Source: CAVPDG01 sp963702535 (GTDB lineage: Bacteria; Chloroflexota; Anaerolineae; Anaerolineales; UBA4823). From it: a stretch of DNA of 48,190 nucleotides. The translations under genes were made by a program, and so were the position numbers. Where the stretch lies: NCBI GenBank assembly GCA_963702535.1, contig CAVPDG010000030.1, forward strand, positions 1-48,190, written 5' to 3'. A model generated the notes under the pieces. That model did no database searches, was not told the origin of the DNA, and saw only the letters and a list, made by a program, of their open reading frames with translations. Numbering within the stretch: the first letter of the stretch is position 1; every line of letters starts with the position of its first letter. Shown in pieces: positions 15,462 through 23,854 of the stretch.

Positions 15462-16638
15462 CGCTGCCTCCGAGCCTGAGAAGCAGTATACGCGCTTTTA
15501 TCTATCCCAGCGGATTGAGCACATCATCTTCCTGGTTTCATTTTCTCTGCTAGGTCTGACAGGCTTGGTGCAAAAATACGCAGAAGCGCCATTCAGCCAA
15601 TTTGTCATGCAAGCCCTCGGCGGGATCGAAAATACACGATGGGTGCACCACGCGGCAGCTTTTGTGCTGATGGCTGTTTCGATTTACCACATCATCATTG
15701 TCCTTTACCGGGTTTACGTCTTGCGGGTGAGCTGGACGATGCTGCCGGTAATCGAAGATTTTAAGCACCTGTTCGATGATATCCGGTATTACCTGGGCAT
15801 GCGCAAGCACAAGGCTTATTACGGACGTTATAACTATGGGGAAAAGGTGGAGTACCTGGCGGTGGTTTGGGGGACGATCATCATGGCTATCACCGGCTTT
15901 ATGATGTGGAATCCCATCGTAACGACGAGATTCTTGCCGGGCGAGTTCATCCCGGCAGCCAAGGCAGCGCACGGCGCGGAGGCAGTGCTGGCTGTGCTGT
16001 CCATCTTCATCTGGCATTTCTACAATGTGCATGTGAGCCATTTTAATAAGAGTATGTTTACCGGTAAATTATCGGAGGAAGAGATGGCGCACGAGCATCC
16101 GGCTGAGCTGGATCAGATCAAAGCCGGGAAAGCAGATCAGCCGCCTCCCCCTGACGTGCTTCGCCGGCGCAAGCGGATATTCTTGCCGGCAGCAATCGTG
16201 CTAGCAACGCTTTTCAGCCTTGGCTTGATCGGCTTTGTAACGATAGAGACAACGGCGATAACTACCATTCCCCAAGGGGAAACCGTCGAGGTCTTCGTCC
16301 CTGTTACGCCCACACCCCGCGCTTCGGCTACGCCGGCGCCGTCGCCAACCGCCGGCGTGGTCCCCCCCGCAGAAGAGAGCTGGGATGGCTATTATGCAGC
16401 CCTGTTCCGGAATCGCTGTAGCAGCTGTCACAGCACAACGCGGGTCAGTGGATTATCTTTAGCCACATACCGAGACGCCCTGGCGGGCGGCAGTCGTGGA
16501 CCAGCAATCGTCCCAGGCAGACCGGAGCAAAGCGTGCTCGTCCAGATGCAATCGCAGGGCGGACATCCCGGGCAGCTCTCCAACGACGAGCTGCAACAGG
16601 TAATCGATTGGATTGAGGCGGGCGCGCCGGAGAATTAA
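15445..16638 (+). CDS. Cytochrome b fused to a monoheme cytochrome c domain (copy 2)
   Basis: 397 residues. The N-terminal two thirds match the cytochrome b of copy 1 (RIEHIIFLVSFSLLGLTGLVQKY; ITGFMMWNPIVTTRFLPG; IWHFYNVHVSHFNKS). A fifth membrane helix, a Pro/Thr-rich linker (VTPTPRASATPAPSPTAG) and a small c-type domain follow, with one CSSCH and a conserved DWIEAGAPEN end typical of DUF1588/planctomycete-type cytochrome c domains. ATG 15445 is preferred because GAGAGGAGG precedes it; the earlier in-frame ATG at 15361 lies deep within the previous gene. The fused heme could be the exit point toward a soluble acceptor. Confidence 0.88.
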   Translation: MAQQNNAASEPEKQYTRFYLSQRIEHIIFLVSFSLLGLTGLVQKYAEAPFSQFVMQALGGIENTRWVHHAAAFVLMAVSIYHIIIVLYRVYVLRVSWTMLPVIEDFKHLFDDIRYYLGMRKHKAYYGRYNYGEKVEYLAVVWGTIIMAITGFMMWNPIVTTRFLPGEFIPAAKAAHGAEAVLAVLSIFIWHFYNVHVSHFNKSMFTGKLSEEEMAHEHPAELDQIKAGKADQPPPPDVLRRRKRIFLPAAIVLATLFSLGLIGFVTIETTAITTIPQGETVEVFVPVTPTPRASATPAPSPTAGVVPPAEESWDGYYAALFRNRCSSCHSTTRVSGLSLATYRDALAGGSRGPAIVPGRPEQSVLVQMQSQGGHPGQLSNDELQQVIDWIEAGAPEN

Positions 16639-16663
16639 CCAACCAACCGGCGCCTTGACAGCA

Positions 16664-18136
16664 ATGGCGCAATTTTTCACCGAAAACCTGATCGGCGTTT
16701 TTTTCTTCTATGGCCTTGCCTTCTTCTCGATGGGCTTGGCCATTCTCATCGAAGTAACGCGCTCCTCTGAGCTGGATTTCGCCCAGGCTCTCAAGCTCCT
16801 GGCGGGTTTTGGTCTGGTACACGGCAGTCATGAGTGGTTCGAGATGGGGCTGATTATTCGCACCAGCCTGACAGGTCAGGTGGAGGAGGCTTGGGTTTAT
16901 TACTTGCGCCTGATCTTGTTGGGCATCTCCTTCTTGTTCCTGGTTGCCTTTGGCGCACGGCTGATCATTGGTCCGGGAAAATCCCGCTTAAAGGTGATCA
17001 TGGTACTGCTGGTGCTCGGATTATGGGGTTTGGGGCTGATCCTGATCTTCTCCGGCGGGCACACACGGGCTCAGCTCGTGGCAGCAGATGTCTATACTCG
17101 CTATTCGTTGGCAATCCCTGGTGCCGCTTTGACGACCTGGGGGCTGCTCTTGCAACGCAGGGTATTCCAGAAGATGGGTATGCCTCGTTTCAGCCTGGAT
17201 GTCACCATAGCGGCATTCGCCTTTGCCTTCTACGGTGGGATTGGGCAGCTTTTTGCTACCCCAAGCATGATATTTCCCTCGGCAATCTTCAATGCAAATG
17301 TATTCTTAACCTGGTTCGGTTTTCCCATCCAGGGATTTCGCGCCTTGATGGCAATCATCGCGGCGGTATTTATCATCCGCTCGCTGCGTGCATTCGATGA
17401 GGAAAACCAACGCCGCATAAAGACATTAAGCCAGGCTCAGATTTTAGAGAGAGAACGCCTGATGGCAACACGCGCCGAGCTGCTCCACCGCACCGTTCAG
17501 GCGCAGGAGCTTGAGCGCCGGCGGATTGCGCATGAACTGCATGACGAAACCGGGCAAACGTTGACTGCGTTAGGGCTTGGGTTACGGGGGCTAACCCAAA
17601 CGATCCCGGCTGAGCCTGACCGGGCGGTGCGGCAAGCGCGGGAATTGGAAACCCTGGCTACGGCGGGGATTGAAGAGCTACAGCGCCTGGTGGCAGGATT
17701 GCACCCCCCCCAGCTCGATGAGCTTGGTTTATTGGCTGCCCTGCGCTGGTTTGCCCAGGAGACAACCAGCCGTTACAATCTGCCTATCCTTGTAAGCGGT
17801 AGAGCAAATGGAGAACAGGTTCCTGATGAGATCCGCCTGGTGCTTTTTCGGATCACACAGGAAGCGATTACGAACACGGTGCGCCATGCCCAGGCTACCC
17901 AGGTTCAGATCACCCTTGATGTCAGCGCTTCATTAATCCGGTTGGTGGTTGCCGATGACGGAAAGGGTTTCGATGTGAATGCAGTATTGGGAGGCTCTGA
18001 GCCCCAGTGCATCGGATTGCTCGGGATGATAGAACGCTCGGGGTTGGTTGGTGGTGAATGTGAGATCCGCTCCGCGCCGGGCGCTGGAACTACTGTGGAA
18101 GTGAGTATAAAGCGTGTCGCGGAACAAACAACCTAG
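16664..18136 (+). CDS. NarX/DegS-like sensor histidine kinase with 7-helix membrane sensor
   Basis: 490 residues. The first 240 residues hold about seven membrane helices with no large outside domain. They are followed by a short coiled coil, a HisKA_3 helix with the phosphoacceptor His in ERRRIAHELHDETGQ, and an HATPase domain (ITQEAITNTVRHAQA, ADDGKGFD, GLLGMIERSGLVGG, GAGTTVEV). ATG 16664 starts directly at the first helix; there is no strong Shine-Dalgarno, and 16613 is an alternative. It follows the last cytochrome gene by 25 bases and overlaps its response regulator, so the pair is likely co-transcribed with the redox locus. The signal may be redox state or quinone level. Confidence 0.9.
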   Translation: MAQFFTENLIGVFFFYGLAFFSMGLAILIEVTRSSELDFAQALKLLAGFGLVHGSHEWFEMGLIIRTSLTGQVEEAWVYYLRLILLGISFLFLVAFGARLIIGPGKSRLKVIMVLLVLGLWGLGLILIFSGGHTRAQLVAADVYTRYSLAIPGAALTTWGLLLQRRVFQKMGMPRFSLDVTIAAFAFAFYGGIGQLFATPSMIFPSAIFNANVFLTWFGFPIQGFRALMAIIAAVFIIRSLRAFDEENQRRIKTLSQAQILERERLMATRAELLHRTVQAQELERRRIAHELHDETGQTLTALGLGLRGLTQTIPAEPDRAVRQARELETLATAGIEELQRLVAGLHPPQLDELGLLAALRWFAQETTSRYNLPILVSGRANGEQVPDEIRLVLFRITQEAITNTVRHAQATQVQITLDVSASLIRLVVADDGKGFDVNAVLGGSEPQCIGLLGMIERSGLVGGECEIRSAPGAGTTVEVSIKRVAEQTT

Positions 18137-18788
18137 TTGTATTCAAATCCTGCTGGTTGATGATCATGCCATTGTCCGCTCTGGACTGCGCATGCTGCTG
18201 GAAAGCCAGGCAGGCATGCTGATCGTGGGCGAAGCCAGCACGGGTCGCCAGGCAATTGAAATGGCGCAAGAACTCCAACCAGACATTATCCTGATGGATG
18301 TGACCCTGCCGGATATCTCCGGCGTTGAAGCCACCCGCCAGATACAGCAAACCGGCTGCCCGTCGAGCATTATTGCCCTGACCATTCATGAAGATGAACA
18401 GTTCTTCTTTGAGATGCTTCAGGCGGGGGCAGCGGGTTACGTTCCGAAGCGGGCTGCGCCTGAAGACTTGGTGGGCGCGATCCATCTGGTTCACGGCGGA
18501 GAAATCTATATCTACCCCGCTCTGACCAAACTGCTGGTGAACGATTTCCTGCAGAGGGTGGATGAAGACGATGTTTCAATTGCAAAGCTGGATGGTCTGA
18601 CGAAGCGCGAGCAGGAAGTCCTGGTTGCGCTGGCATCCGGCGAGAGCAATGACGAGATAGCAGCCCGATTATCGATCAGCAAGCATACGGTGTCTCGCCA
18701 CCGGGAGAACCTGATGCGCAAGTTGGGCTTGCACAATCGCAGCGAGCTTGTGAAGTACGCAATCCGGAAAGGATTGATCAGCGCGTAG
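18114..18788 (+). CDS. NarL/FixJ-family response regulator
   Basis: 224 residues. Receiver domain with acidic pair (LVDDH), phosphoacceptor Asp in DIILMDVTLPD, and Thr and Lys switch residues (LTIHEDE; VPKRAA), then a LuxR-type helix-turn-helix (LTKREQEVLVALASGESNDEIAARLSISKHTVSRHRENLMRKLGL). The start overlaps the kinase by 23 bases, which marks it as the cognate partner. It should bind promoters of respiratory genes, the neighbouring cytochrome locus being the first candidate. Confidence 0.94.
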   Translation: MSRNKQPSCIQILLVDDHAIVRSGLRMLLESQAGMLIVGEASTGRQAIEMAQELQPDIILMDVTLPDISGVEATRQIQQTGCPSSIIALTIHEDEQFFFEMLQAGAAGYVPKRAAPEDLVGAIHLVHGGEIYIYPALTKLLVNDFLQRVDEDDVSIAKLDGLTKREQEVLVALASGESNDEIAARLSISKHTVSRHRENLMRKLGLHNRSELVKYAIRKGLISA

Positions 18789-18816
18789 CGGGTTCAGGAA
18801 TGCATCCGCTTTTCTT

Positions 18817-18835
18817 CCTTCAGACCCCCTGAAGG
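18817..18835 (+). terminator. Possible weak terminator after the response regulator
   Basis: CCTTCAG and CTGAAGG form a seven-base-pair stem with an ACCCC loop, 28 bases after the regulator stop. No clear T tract follows, so the efficiency is doubtful. Confidence 0.35.
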
Positions 18836-18878
18836 TATAGTGTATTCACCCTATCCTGAAAATGCTCTTTCCAGCCAA

Positions 18879-18907
18879 TTGAAATCCGCGACAGGGATTG
18901 TTATACT
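18879..18907 (+). promoter_or_regulatory. Sigma-70-type promoter for the small membrane protein at 18950
   Basis: TTGAAA (18879-18884), a 17-base spacer and TATACT (18902-18907), a near-consensus housekeeping promoter. Start expected near 18914, giving a leader of about 36 bases with an AGGAGAGG ribosome site. Confidence 0.75.
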
Positions 18908-18949
18908 AACATTGGTTGGATCAGGTGATTCAACCAGGAGAGGTGGGTT

Positions 18950-19252
18950 ATGCGTAAAGTTCAAATCACTGCGGTCGTCTGGACGATGATCCTGGCGATC
19001 CCCTTTACTGCGCTGGCGCTCTCTGCGGTGGCTTACACAACCGAACACCTGACGCAAATCTCGACGGTGATTGCCAATTTTAGCTTGACGACAAGTGCCG
19101 GGGGGCGCGGCTGGGTGCTTGAGTTTGCCCAACGCTGGCCAGAACTGGCGGGGATGATCATCGGACAGGCAGTCATACTGATGATCCTGATCATCGCACG
19201 GCAGAGCGCTAAAACCGAGAATTCTAAAGCGGAAGAAAAGAAGAAGGCTTAG
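18950..19252 (+). CDS. Uncharacterised two-helix membrane protein
   Basis: 100 residues with two membrane helices (ITAVVWTMILAIPFTALALSAVAY and MIIGQAVILMILIIARQ) separated by a short polar loop, and a lysine-rich cytoplasmic tail. It has its own near-consensus promoter and AGGAGAGG before ATG 18950, so it is a real and probably well-expressed gene. I recognise no family. It stands alone between the NarL regulator and a convergent membrane protein gene. Confidence 0.72.
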   Translation: MRKVQITAVVWTMILAIPFTALALSAVAYTTEHLTQISTVIANFSLTTSAGGRGWVLEFAQRWPELAGMIIGQAVILMILIIARQSAKTENSKAEEKKKA

Positions 19253-19277
19253 GAACTGACGACGCGATAAAAATCAG

Positions 19278-21719
19278 TTATTGGCTGAGCCGGAAGAGCC
19301 AGGCGCCATTCTCTTCGAATAGAGTCTCGAAGGCGGGGCTTTCGCGCAGCAATTGCGCTGAAAAGACCCCGCCTTTCGCGCCGATATAGAGATAATGCAC
19401 CCCAGCCTGGCGCATCAGGGCTGCTAATTCTTGAGGGTTCCCACTCTTCTCGATAGCCCGCTGGCTGAGGTTCTTGATGGCGCGGAGCTCATCGCGGTCG
19501 TTCTGCAGTCCATAGAGCACTGGTGGGGGCATGGTCTCCCGACCTGCAAGGGCAGAGATCCAATAGCCGCCATCGTTTCCGGCGTACAGCCCGTAACCCC
19601 AGGCGAATGGATTGACGAGTACCGTTTCCCCTGGTGGCACATTCTCCTGGATGTAACTCAACGCTACCAGATCAGCCTGGCGGAACAGGAAGGTCACCGG
19701 ATTGAGCAGGGGAATGAGGGTGCGCGCTCCGATGATCACCAAAGGCAAAACGGCGATAACACTGCCAAAATAAACGGCAGGCTGCCAACGGGAGGGGATG
19801 AAGTGCAGCAGCAAGGAGAGAACCTGGCTCAAGAAATACCCCCCCAGGATTGCAATGGGAATATAAAGCGAGATTTGCACCGAGGTGTTGTTGACGAAAC
19901 CCTCACCTGGCAAGCCCAGCCTGCCAGGATTGGAAATAATGAACAAGAGGGATACCCAGATAAGCAGCGTCAGGCTGAACCAAGCGCGGCGCACGAGAGC
20001 CCAAATAAATCCGATGGCTGCCAGGATCAGGGTGTAACTCCCCAAGCCAGCGGTCAGGTAGGTCCAGGCGAAGGTATTGAAGGATTCGGCGCCTTCTCCT
20101 GTCCAGGCAGCCAGCTTGGGTAGAACCAGCGTCGAAATCGTTGCCGGCAACCAGGGGAGGACCAGCAACAGTGCAAGGGCAGCCACGAGCGCGAGGACGC
20201 CCAGGTCTCTCCAGAGCTTCTTGCCCCTGACCTGGGTAATTGCCTGCACCAGCAGATATGCCAGAACAAGGCAGCCCAAGAACGCGACGACGCGGTAATG
20301 GGTTAGAAAAAGTCCGGCGCAGGTCACCCCGGCTGCCACAAGCCCGCCTACCCACTTGAGATCAATTTGCTTGGCCTCAGACCGCACTGCGCCAACAGGA
20401 TCCGTGCTTTCCTCTGACCTGAAGGGGGAATTTTCAATCACCCATTGGAGCAGCGCAAAGGCGGCAGGAAAAATCACCAGCCCGGTGAGGTGCGTATAAC
20501 GCCCCCAGCTGGTAAAGTATGCCGGCATGGGAGTGAAGATCGCGCTGATCAGCGCGGCAAAAATTCCGCAGAGCTGGTTCCCGCTCAGCCGCACGGCGAG
20601 CAAGTATACGGCCAGGGCTGCCAGGGCATTGATCACCTGCCCGAAGAGCAACATACCCTGCTGAAGCTCCAATCCGGTGAGCCATTGGAAGGAAGCCAGG
20701 ACGCTGTGGAAACCGGCATGGTACTGAGCGCTATCGATATCGATGAATGGCGCGTAGGAGGAGGGGAAGCCCCCTGTCTCAAGGATGAGGCGCGTAATGA
20801 CGCCATGATGCACCGAGTCCACCCAGGGTGAGGCGGAGAGGTCACGCACCATGATCAGGCGCACCACCAGTGCAAGCAGAATAACCGCAGCCAGGAGGAT
20901 GCTCTCCCAACTCACTTTAAAATGCGGCTTGCGCAGCGTATAGCGCAGGCGCCAGATCGCTAAGGCGACCAACAGACCGGCGACAAACCAGAGCGCCGTG
21001 CGGCTCCAGGCGAGGTGCAGGCGTGTCGTCCAGGTCATTAGGACGGGTACCGCTGCCAATGAAAATCCAACCCAGAGCGCAACACGCTCGCCGCCGGAGA
21101 AAAACCGGTTCATATCCAGCAGGTCAAGCACGAGGTATCCGGGTAGGAGTAGCAAAAATGCCAGGGGGATCAGCAGCCATGCACCGGCTGCATAGCCCCA
21201 CAAGTCCGAGAGCAGCGCCCGCCAATCATAAGCGTAGTAAACACGAAAGGCAGCGTCGCCCGCAAGAGGGTTCCCACTTGTGCTTGCGCTGCCTTTGATG
21301 TAAACATCTTCCCCTTTACCGTTGACCTGGAAACTGCCAGAATCGGCGGTCAAGCGCAGGAGATAGCTTCTACCGGCGGAGTCTGGCTGAGGCGGCAGCG
21401 CAATGATTGCATTGCCACTGCTCACCTGCTGGGGGGTGATTTGGGCTGTTGCGATGGGGTCAGTAACCTCGGGTAGGGCGTATATCTCGGCGCGCAGCCC
21501 CAGCGGGGCTGAGGAGCTTTGCGGTACCCCGAGATTTATTCCGATGGCTTCCAAGCTGGGACGACGGGAGATGAAGCTCTGCTCGAAAGCCTGCCCTGGT
21601 TCGATGGTAGCGATTGTGCCGCTGTTCTGCTCCTGCGAGGCTTCCGGGTCATAAAGCTGCAGGCAGCCGCTAAGAAAGACAGAAAGCAAGACCAAAAGGA
21701 ACGGCAAGAAGCGGCGCAT
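19278..21719 (-). CDS. Large polytopic membrane protein with N-terminal lipobox, glycosyltransferase-like
   Basis: 813 residues from ATG 21719 (TTG 21734 is an in-frame alternative). An N-terminal signal with lipobox-like LSGC is followed by a soluble, probably beta-rich domain to about residue 165, then roughly 13-14 membrane helices and a soluble C-terminal part with ENVPPGETVLVNPFAWGYGLYAG. The layout recalls GT-C-type glycosyltransferases or uncharacterised Chloroflexota polytopic proteins (DUF6541-like). I see no certain catalytic motif; SASPWVDSVHHGVI around residue 300 carries the only promising acidic and His cluster. It begins 18 bases after prfB, so it is in one operon with it. Function unknown. 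Confidence 0.75.
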   Translation of the reverse strand: MRRFLPFLLVLLSVFLSGCLQLYDPEASQEQNSGTIATIEPGQAFEQSFISRRPSLEAIGINLGVPQSSSAPLGLRAEIYALPEVTDPIATAQITPQQVSSGNAIIALPPQPDSAGRSYLLRLTADSGSFQVNGKGEDVYIKGSASTSGNPLAGDAAFRVYYAYDWRALLSDLWGYAAGAWLLIPLAFLLLLPGYLVLDLLDMNRFFSGGERVALWVGFSLAAVPVLMTWTTRLHLAWSRTALWFVAGLLVALAIWRLRYTLRKPHFKVSWESILLAAVILLALVVRLIMVRDLSASPWVDSVHHGVITRLILETGGFPSSYAPFIDIDSAQYHAGFHSVLASFQWLTGLELQQGMLLFGQVINALAALAVYLLAVRLSGNQLCGIFAALISAIFTPMPAYFTSWGRYTHLTGLVIFPAAFALLQWVIENSPFRSEESTDPVGAVRSEAKQIDLKWVGGLVAAGVTCAGLFLTHYRVVAFLGCLVLAYLLVQAITQVRGKKLWRDLGVLALVAALALLLVLPWLPATISTLVLPKLAAWTGEGAESFNTFAWTYLTAGLGSYTLILAAIGFIWALVRRAWFSLTLLIWVSLLFIISNPGRLGLPGEGFVNNTSVQISLYIPIAILGGYFLSQVLSLLLHFIPSRWQPAVYFGSVIAVLPLVIIGARTLIPLLNPVTFLFRQADLVALSYIQENVPPGETVLVNPFAWGYGLYAGNDGGYWISALAGRETMPPPVLYGLQNDRDELRAIKNLSQRAIEKSGNPQELAALMRQAGVHYLYIGAKGGVFSAQLLRESPAFETLFEENGAWLFRLSQ

Positions 21720-21737
21720 GGAGGCAGTCGTCAAACC

Positions 21738-22884
21738 CTACTCGTGCTCATTCCCATTTGTACTGCGCTCAGCGGCGACGCTTGGAGGCTCTGCCTGATC
21801 TTCACCGATCTGCGTCTGCAGGTAAGCCTGGATAAAGCCATCGATCTCTCCATTGAGCACCGCAGTAGTATTGCCGGTCTCGTAATCGGTGCGATGATCC
21901 TTAACCATCTGGTAGGGATGCAATACATAGGAACGGATCTGGCTGCCCCATTCTACTTTTTTGAACTCGCCGCGCAGGGCGGTGATCTGCTCTTCCTGCT
22001 GCTGCTGCTTCATTTCAAGCAGGCGGGCCCGTAAAACTCGCATGGCATTTTCACGGTTTTGCGTTTGCGAGCGCTCATTCTGGCAGGTCACCACGAGACC
22101 TGTAGGTAGATGGGTGATGCGGATAGCGGTGGCGTTCTTCTGCACGTTCTGACCACCGGCGCTCGATGAGCGATAGACATCGATGCGCAAGTCATCCGGA
22201 CTGATCTGCACCTCAGAATCATCCTCCACCTGGGGCAGCACCTCCACAAGGGCAAAGGAGGTATGCCGCCGGTGGGCTGCGTCGAAGGGAGAAAGCCGTA
22301 CCAGACGGTGAACGCCTTTCTCAGGGTGCAGGTAACCGTAGGCGTAAGGACCATCGACAGCGATGGTGACGCTCTTGATCCCGGCTTCCTCACCCTCGGA
22401 AAAGTCGAGCACTTCGGTTGTGAAGCCGTGGCTCTCCGCCCAACGCAGGTACATGCGTTGCAACATCTCTGCCCAATCCTGCGAATCGGTGCCGCCTGCC
22501 CCAGCATGGACTGCCAGTAAAGCGTCGCCATGGTCAAAGCGCCCAGAGAACTTGGCATAGAACTCGCGCTGGTCGATTCCCTTTTCTAGCGTTTCTGTCT
22601 CTGCTTCCAGTTCGGAGCGCAGGCTTTCGTCATCCAGGCTCGCCAACTCCAGGGCGTCGTGCAGGCGCTGCCGCAAGTGGCGCCAGCTCTCTACCTCGTC
22701 GCGCAGACCTGCCATGCGCTTCATCAGGCGCTGGGCGCTCTCCGGGTCTTGCCAGAGGTCCGGATTTTCGGATTTCGTCTTCAGTTTTTCGTATTCAGCT
22801 TCTTGCGCGGGGAAGTCAAAGACGCACCAGTAAGTTCTGGAGTTTCTCGGTGCAAAGGGTTAGGCGATCGATAAGGTCTTGCAT
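21738..22884 (-). CDS. prfB: Peptide chain release factor 2, with programmed +1 frameshift
   Basis: RF2 releases peptides at UAA and UGA. Frame 1 starts at ATG 22884 (AGAGGAA upstream) and runs 22 codons to TGA at 22818-22816. A +1 shift on CTT-TGA-C continues as LDFPAQEAEYEKL into the main frame with the codon-recognition region and the GGQ peptide-release motif (SSAGGQNVQKN). The SPF tripeptide typical of RF2 recognition is seen in RLSPFDAAH. The total span is 3n+1 bases, as expected. This is the classical autoregulatory site: low RF2 lets UGA wait and shift. A minus-strand membrane protein gene follows. Confidence 0.95.
22816..22830 (-). promoter_or_regulatory. RF2 programmed frameshift site
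   Basis: The transcript reads CTG GTG CGT CTT TGA C. The slippery CTT codon (22821-22819), an in-frame TGA followed by C, and a GGTG able to pair with the 16S anti-Shine-Dalgarno just upstream reproduce the E. coli arrangement, although the internal Shine-Dalgarno is weaker than AGGGGG. This is a functional frameshift, unlike the one-base errors elsewhere in the window. Confidence 0.9.
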
Positions 22885-22962
22885 CAGGTTCCTCTTAGCA
22901 TGAAATTGGTATTATTTTACATCAGTTGGCAGGTTTGCTCAACCGAGTATGGATTGTTCGCT

Positions 22963-23547
22963 TTATTTCCGCCATTGGTTGGCGCGCTTGTTTTCGGCTG
23001 CCAGCCGGGCTGTTTCTTCAACGCGCTTGAGGCGAGTCTCCGGCTTCTTAGCGCTGGCAATCCATTCCAGGATGCCACGCTTCACGGAGCGCGGGAAAGC
23101 CGTGAAATTCCGTTGCGCGGGCGGGTAGGTAGCCAGCATCTGTTCCAGGTCGGAGGGAATCTCCAAAGCTTCGATCTGATCCAGCGCCAACCACGAGCCA
23201 TCCTTTTTGGCGGCTTCTACCTTGGCTAGCCCGGCAGACGCCATCCGACCTTCCTGGCTTAGCTTCTCGATGCGTAGCTTGTTGGCTGCTGACCAGCCGG
23301 TCCCTGGCTTACGCGGTGCGAACCAGAGCATGGAGCGCTCCTCATCTAGCTTATTGGGTTTACTGTCAATCCAACCGAAGCAAAGGGCTTCTTCTACAGC
23401 TTCGTCATAATTAAAGCGCGGTTTCCCCGTGGCTTTTTTATAGCTGATCAGCCAGACGCCTTCAGTCCTGGCGTGGTTTTCCTCCAGCCACTGGCGCCAC
23501 TCCTCAAGGGTTGTTGGTTGAATGGAATTGGATGGCGCCTCACTCAT
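22963..23547 (-). CDS. YdeI/OmpD-associated (OmdA) family protein
   Basis: 194 residues. The N-terminal half has the family hallmarks EGVWLISYKKATGKP, FNYDEAVEEALCFGWIDSKPN and MLWFAPRKPGTGWSAANKLRIEKL; the C-terminal half has the helical YPPAQRNFTAFPRSVKRGILEWIASAKKPETRLKR end. Members are linked to peptide or bacteriocin resistance in enterobacteria, but the biochemical function is unclear and the link is weak for this lineage. ATG 23547. It stands upstream of prfB on the same strand with a 78-base gap. Confidence 0.88.
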   Translation of the reverse strand: MSEAPSNSIQPTTLEEWRQWLEENHARTEGVWLISYKKATGKPRFNYDEAVEEALCFGWIDSKPNKLDEERSMLWFAPRKPGTGWSAANKLRIEKLSQEGRMASAGLAKVEAAKKDGSWLALDQIEALEIPSDLEQMLATYPPAQRNFTAFPRSVKRGILEWIASAKKPETRLKRVEETARLAAENKRANQWRK

Positions 23548-23643
23548 ATGGATTAGGATCAGCCTCAGATCGCCACCGGATTGTACATAACGGCGTTTCG
23601 ATCTGTTTTCTCGATTTATGGCTTACCGTACTCGGCAGAGGAT

Positions 23644-23844
23644 TCACCCCGTTAACAGCCTGTCGAACATCTGGCGCGTCGCAGCCGCAATATCCTCCAC
23701 GGCCTGGTCAAAGACGGGTGCATTTTTACGCGAAGGCTGGCGGTAGCCGCTTACTTTGCGAACGAACTGCAGAGCAGCCAGGTGGATTTCCTCATCAGTT
23801 GGCTGGCGCTCTGGCTGGCGTAAAACCTTGATGTTGCGGCACAT
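23644..23844 (-). CDS. DUF2277 family protein
   Basis: 66 residues beginning MCRNIKVL, the invariant start of DUF2277, with the following TDEEIHLAALQFVRKVSG and AVEDIAAATRQMFDRL. No function is known for the family. It starts ten bases after the stop of the DUF1294 gene, so the two are co-transcribed. Confidence 0.85.
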   Translation of the reverse strand: MCRNIKVLRQPERQPTDEEIHLAALQFVRKVSGYRQPSRKNAPVFDQAVEDIAAATRQMFDRLLTG

Positions 23845-23854
23845 ACGGGACCGC

